Origin: Botrimarina mediterranea
GTDB taxonomy: Bacteria > Planctomycetota > Planctomycetia > Pirellulales > Lacipirellulaceae
Assembly (NCBI RefSeq): GCF_007753265.1
Contig: NZ_CP036349.1
Span: forward strand, 3,877,363-3,941,362
Direction of reading: 5' to 3'
DNA length: 64,000 nt
Shown: positions 59,811 through 64,000 of the stretch, piece after piece
How the letters are laid out: each line of letters begins with the position of its first letter
Numbering within the stretch: the first letter of the stretch is position 1
Position numbers and translations under genes: made by a program
The notes under the pieces: generated by a model
What the model was told of the DNA's origin: nothing
Seen by the model: only the letters and a program-made list of their open reading frames with translations
Databases searched by the model: none

Positions 59811-61247
59811 TTAGCCGACGCTGCCTTCCATCTGCAGTTCGATCAAACGGTTCATCTCGACGGCGTACTCCATCGGCAGTTCCTTGACGAGCGGCTCGAT
59901 GAAGCCCGAGACGATCATCGAGCTCGCCTCTGCTTCGGTGAGGCCGCGGCTCATCAGGTAGAAGAGCTGCTCCTCGCCGATGCGCGAGACGCTGGCCTCG
60001 TGCTCGATCTGCACGTCCTGCTCTTCGACTTCGATATACGGGTACGTGTCGCTGCGGCTCTGCGGGTCGAGGATCAGCGCGTCGCAGACGACGTTGCTCT
60101 TCACGCCCGTGGCGCCCTTCTCGACTTTGCAGAGGCCGCGGTAGCTGCTGCGGCCGCCGTTCTTGCTGATGCTCTTCGAGACGATGCGGCTGGAGGTGTT
60201 CGGCGCGCAATGGACGACCTTGGCGCCGGCGTCTTGGTGCTGGCCGGTGCTGCTGAACGCGATCGAGAGGATCTCACCGCGGGCGCCGGGCTCCATCATG
60301 TAGACGGCCGGATACTTCATCGTCAGGTGGCTGCCGAGGTTGCCATCGACCCACTCCATCAGCGAGTCTTGGTAAGCGACGGCGCGCTTGGTCACCAGGT
60401 TGTAGATGTTGTTCGCCCAGTTCTGGATCGTCGTGTAACGGGCGCGGCCGTTCTTCTTGACGATCACTTCGACGACGGCCGAGTGGAGGCTTTCGGTCGT
60501 GTACATCGGGGCCGTGCAGCCCTCGACGTAGTGAACCGACGCGCCTTCATCGACGATGATCAATGTCCGCTCGAACTGGCCCATGCTCTCGGCGTTGATG
60601 CGGAAGTAGGCCTGGAGCGGGAACTCGATGTGCACGCCCGGCGGCACGTAGATGAACGAACCGCCCGACCAGACGGCCGAGTTGAGCGCGGCGAACTTGT
60701 TGTCCTCAGGCGGGATGATCTTGCCGAAGTACTCACGCAGGAGTTCGGGGTGCTCACGGACGGCGGTATCGGTGTCGGTGAAGATGACGCCCATCTTGGC
60801 GACCTCTTCCTGAAGCGAGCCGTAGACGACCTCGCTCTCAAACTGCGCCTTCACGCCGGCGACGAGCCGCTTCTGCTCGGCCTCGACGATGCCGAGCTTG
60901 TCGTAGGTGTCCTTGATCTCCTGGGGCACGTCGTCCCAGCTCTTGCTCTGACCCTCGGTGGGCTTGAGATAGTAGTAGACGTCTTCGAAGTCGATGGCGA
61001 TGTCGCCGCCCCACTTGGGCATCGGCTTCGACTCGAAGATTTCGAGCGATCGCAGCCGGAAGTCGCGCATCCACGCCGGCTCGCTCTTCATCTCCGAGAT
61101 CTGCGCAACGACCTCGCGCGAGAGACCCTTCTTCGCTTTGAAGATGTCCTTCGTCTGCGTGATGAAGTTGTACTTGTTGATCTCGTGCGGCACGTCATCG
61201 ACGGGACGTTCGAGGTCGGCCGGTGTGGGAATTGTGTCGGTTGCCAT
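59811..61247 (-). CDS. sufB: Fe-S cluster assembly scaffold subunit SufB
   Basis: 478 residues, typical length. Clear SufB segments are [40 protein letters not shown] near residue 40, [49 protein letters not shown] with the sulfur-relay Cys, and [29 protein letters not shown]. It receives sulfur from SufS/SufE or SufU; neither is in the window. The start ATG at 61247 fits family alignments. Confidence 0.96.
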   Translation of the reverse strand: MATDTIPTPADLERPVDDVPHEINKYNFITQTKDIFKAKKGLSREVVAQISEMKSEPAWMRDFRLRSLEIFESKPMPKWGGDIAIDFEDVYYYLKPTEGQSKSWDDVPQEIKDTYDKLGIVEAEQKRLVAGVKAQFESEVVYGSLQEEVAKMGVIFTDTDTAVREHPELLREYFGKIIPPEDNKFAALNSAVWSGGSFIYVPPGVHIEFPLQAYFRINAESMGQFERTLIIVDEGASVHYVEGCTAPMYTTESLHSAVVEVIVKKNGRARYTTIQNWANNIYNLVTKRAVAYQDSLMEWVDGNLGSHLTMKYPAVYMMEPGARGEILSIAFSSTGQHQDAGAKVVHCAPNTSSRIVSKSISKNGGRSSYRGLCKVEKGATGVKSNVVCDALILDPQSRSDTYPYIEVEEQDVQIEHEASVSRIGEEQLFYLMSRGLTEAEASSMIVSGFIEPLVKELPMEYAVEMNRLIELQMEGSVG

Positions 61248-61284
61248 GATATTTGTCGCTGTTCGCTAGTGAACGCTATTTGCG

Positions 61285-61358
61285 AATGACGAAGCCCGAA
61301 TGACGAATGACGAAGAAGCGTCCGCTTGCGTTCGTCATTCGTGCTTCGTAATTCGTCA
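61285..61358. repeat. AATGACGAA-type inverted repeat between sufC and sufB
   Basis: AATGACGAAGCCCGAATGAC on the left pairs with GTCATTCGTGCTTCGTAATT on the right. It belongs to the same family as 45745-45803. It lies in the 137-bp sufC-sufB gap. Confidence 0.75.
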
Positions 61359-61384
61359 CTACCTGTTTAATTGAGTTCTAATCG

Positions 61385-62233
<849 letters not shown>

Positions 62234-62486
62234 CGCTGGACTCGCTTGAAGCTTCGCTGAAGTGATGGTTTGTGGGTGACTGCTAGAGGGAACCGCGAAT
62301 GGACGCGAATTCTCGCGAATGAAGGAACTGCCCACGAATGACACGAACTATCTCGAATCTTCCGGAACTGTATTCACTCGCTTGCTTCTGGCAGTCAGGT
62401 CTCGCCTAGTGGTTCGATGGTCGCAGTACTTGTTTTCTATTCGTTCTTGTTCGCGTTGATTCGTGGGCTCCATCCTTTCACAAGGA

Positions 62487-63215
62487 TTACGCTTTCGACG
62501 CCGCTTTGATTTGGTCGGTGATCTGCTGGTGATGGCGGACCGGCTCGAGGTCGATCGCGGGAATCGTGTGGCCCGAGTGGTGCGGCATCGGCAACTCTTC
62601 GGCGTCGGTGACGCCAACCGCTGCGCCAGCAACGCGCGCGATCCGGTGGCTACGGATCTTGTCCTGCACCCGCATGAGCCCCTCGAGCAGTGACTCGGGC
62701 CGCGGCGGGCAGCCGGGGATGTAAACATCCACCGGCACCACCAAGTCGACGCCCTTCACCACGTGGTAACCGTGCTTGAAGTACGGCCCGCCACCGACGG
62801 TGCAGGCGCCCATCGCGATGACGTACTTCGGGTCGGGCATCAGGTTGTAGAGCCGGCGGATCCGGCTCGCCATTTTGTAGGTAACGGTCCCGGCGACGAT
62901 CATCAGGTCGGCCTGCCGCGGCGTCGCGCGGAAGGCGCCGGCGCCGAAGCGGTCGAGGTCGTACTTGCCGGCGCCGGTCGCCATCATCTCGATCGCACAG
63001 CAAGCGATGCCGAAGGTCATCGGCCAGAGGCTCGACTCGCGGGCCCAGTTGATCGCTTGCTCGAGGGTCGTAGTAATGACGTTCTCCTCGAAGCGCCCCT
63101 CGATCCACGGCCGACCGTCGGCGGTGTAAGTGACGCCATCAGCGCCGAGCGTCGTGGGGAGCACGTCGCCCGTTTCGGTGTAACTGGTCGAGTTGAAAGT
63201 GGCGGGGGTTTTCAT
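62487..63215 (-). CDS. nuoB: NADH-quinone oxidoreductase subunit B (NuoB)
   Basis: 242 residues, longer than usual (~160-200) because of an N-terminal ~35-residue extension and a ~35-residue tail. The N2 cluster ligands are in [18 protein letters not shown] and [16 protein letters not shown], all four Cys present. Complex I subunit B ties the peripheral arm to the membrane arm. Normal nuo neighbours (nuoA, C, D) are absent. It overlaps the SufR-like gene by 4 bp (ATGA), so it is translated from the same message as the regulator and sits ahead of sufC. Why it is here is not explained. Confidence 0.93.
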   Translation of the reverse strand: MKTPATFNSTSYTETGDVLPTTLGADGVTYTADGRPWIEGRFEENVITTTLEQAINWARESSLWPMTFGIACCAIEMMATGAGKYDLDRFGAGAFRATPRQADLMIVAGTVTYKMASRIRRLYNLMPDPKYVIAMGACTVGGGPYFKHGYHVVKGVDLVVPVDVYIPGCPPRPESLLEGLMRVQDKIRSHRIARVAGAAVGVTDAEELPMPHHSGHTIPAIDLEPVRHHQQITDQIKAASKA

Positions 63216-63949
63216 TCCGTCGCCCCCTCCGTCGCGAACTCAGCCGATGGGCTAAACGTGCAGCAACCGCCACCGTCCAAGCGGCACTCGCTGAGCCGCA
63301 TGCCCTGCCCGACGATCTCGCTGATCATCGCTTTCTCGACGGCGCAGATGCTGCGGTCCTGCTCGGCGAGTTGTGGGTAGGGACACGCCAGCATCGTCAA
63401 CACCGGCAGGCCGTTCGTCTCATCGACATCGACCGGCACTTCGCGCTCGCCCATCAACCGCATAAGGTGACGCATCCGCTCGGCGACGTCTTCGCCGCCG
63501 ACTTGGCTGGAGTAACGCTGGGCGAGCCGCTCGGCGACTCGCTTCACGAGGCCCACCCGAACGCGGGGTTCCTCGATCTGGCGGATTTCCTGCCAGAGGA
63601 CCTCGGCGAGGTCGTGGAAGTTGTCGCCCGCGGACTGACGCCCGCGGTCGGTGAGGCGGTAGTCATAGCTCGGTCGCCCACGGCCGTTCTTGCTCCTTGG
63701 CGGCGTCGGGTCCCGACGGACCCCCTGAGAGGCCTCTAGGAGCTCCTCAGAGGCCTCCTGCGGGCCGTTTGTGACCGCCGGGTGCCTAAGTTGCCTCTCG
63801 ATCAAACCCTCCGCCATAAGCCTCGTGAGACGCTGGCGGATGGCGGTGGCGGTGACGCCGAGCAAATCGCCCAACTCCCCCACCGACGCCGTGCGGTGGC
63901 GGCGGAGATAGTCGAGTAACAGGCGGTCGGAGTCGTCGCTGGTAACCAT
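63212..63949 (-). CDS. sufR: SufR-like iron-sulfur transcriptional repressor
   Basis: 245 residues. N-terminal winged helix: [37 protein letters not shown] and [15 protein letters not shown]-terminal Cys cluster: Cys in [28 protein letters not shown], suited to bind an Fe-S cluster. It probably represses the suf operon when clusters are plentiful. Between the HTH and the wing an unusual ~30-residue insert (near residues 54-85) is encoded by a palindromic DNA stretch (63730-63768). It overlaps nuoB by 4 bp. Confidence 0.9.
   Translation of the reverse strand: MVTSDDSDRLLLDYLRRHRTASVGELGDLLGVTATAIRQRLTRLMAEGLIERQLRHPAVTNGPQEASEELLEASQGVRRDPTPPRSKNGRGRPSYDYRLTDRGRQSAGDNFHDLAEVLWQEIRQIEEPRVRVGLVKRVAERLAQRYSSQVGGEDVAERMRHLMRLMGEREVPVDVDETNGLPVLTMLACPYPQLAEQDRSICAVEKAMISEIVGQGMRLSECRLDGGGCCTFSPSAEFATEGATE
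63730..63768. repeat. Palindrome within the sufR-like coding sequence
   Basis: GAGAGGCCTCTAGGAGCTCC and TCAGAGGCCTCCTG form an imperfect palindrome. It encodes part of an extra loop between the HTH and the wing of the regulator. Confidence 0.6.
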
Positions 63950-64000
63950 GGCTGACTCAATCGTAAAGCAGTCCGCATTTTCGACAACCCATAATGTTTT

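Noticed and set aside
59703-61289. A 528-codon ORF on the plus strand
   Set aside because: It is antisense to sufB, which has unambiguous family motifs. High GC gives long antisense frames.

Overview
The window is a GC-rich chromosomal segment that reads as a planctomycete, most likely Pirellulales (Lacipirellulaceae-like). The grounds are inference from content: PEP-CTERM tails, planctomycete-style dockerin repeats on a secreted di-haem peroxidase, a MoxR/DUF58/BatA-type cluster, a SUF operon with a Rieske protein and a SufR-like repressor, frequent GTG/TTG starts, and many short palindromic intergenic repeats. No rRNA, tRNA, CRISPR array or prophage was recognised.

Layout. 1-8.7 kb (minus strand): MoxR ATPase, DUF58, two BatA-like VWA membrane proteins and a further membrane protein cut by the window edge. 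8.9-18.1 kb (minus): a PQQ-like propeller protein, then a respiratory-assembly block (DUF420, ABC-2 permease and ATPase, haem O synthase CtaB, haem A synthase CtaA, a di-haem lipoprotein cytochrome c, a cupredoxin-like protein). 18.4-30 kb: mixed metabolism (purD, FkbM methyltransferase, GGCT-fold protein, D-aminoacylase-like amidohydrolase, Tat-exported aldo/keto reductase, a divergent phosphoglycerate kinase, TrhO). 30-39.8 kb: S4 protein, orphan Vsr, VKOR-DsbA fusion, a SyrB2-like halogenase candidate with an SDR, a HEXXH protein, ThiO and a sialate O-acetylesterase. 40-45.7 kb: a compact operon of AAA+ ATPase, Ser/Thr kinase-tubulin-like fusion and FHA-EAL protein, followed by convergent STAS and PSP1 genes. 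47-53.7 kb: bioB, a DUF11-type exported protein, the dockerin/PEP-CTERM di-haem peroxidase and a small PEP-CTERM protein. 53.8-64 kb (minus): a PAS sensor, DUF2254, then SufR-like regulator, NuoB, SufC, SufB, SufD, Rieske, Uma2 and SufT.

Two loci stand out. (1) 33499-34602 encodes an Fe(II)/2-oxoglutarate enzyme whose iron-binding motif is His-Gln-Ala instead of His-x-Asp, the hallmark of SyrB2-type halogenases; an SDR follows and no NRPS is present. (2) 39958-45739 encodes an apparent signalling operon in which a kinase is fused to a tubulin/FtsZ-like GTPase, preceded by an AAA+ ATPase (ATGA overlap) and followed by an FHA-EAL protein that could couple Thr phosphorylation to c-di-GMP breakdown.

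The intergenic space is rich in dispersed palindromes. One 86-bp family has three copies. A 133-bp MITE-like element sits inside another palindrome with a 4-bp target duplication. A composite repeat lies in frame inside the DUF58 gene, and an orphan ORF is enclosed by 33-bp perfect inverted repeats inside the MoxR-DUF58 operon.
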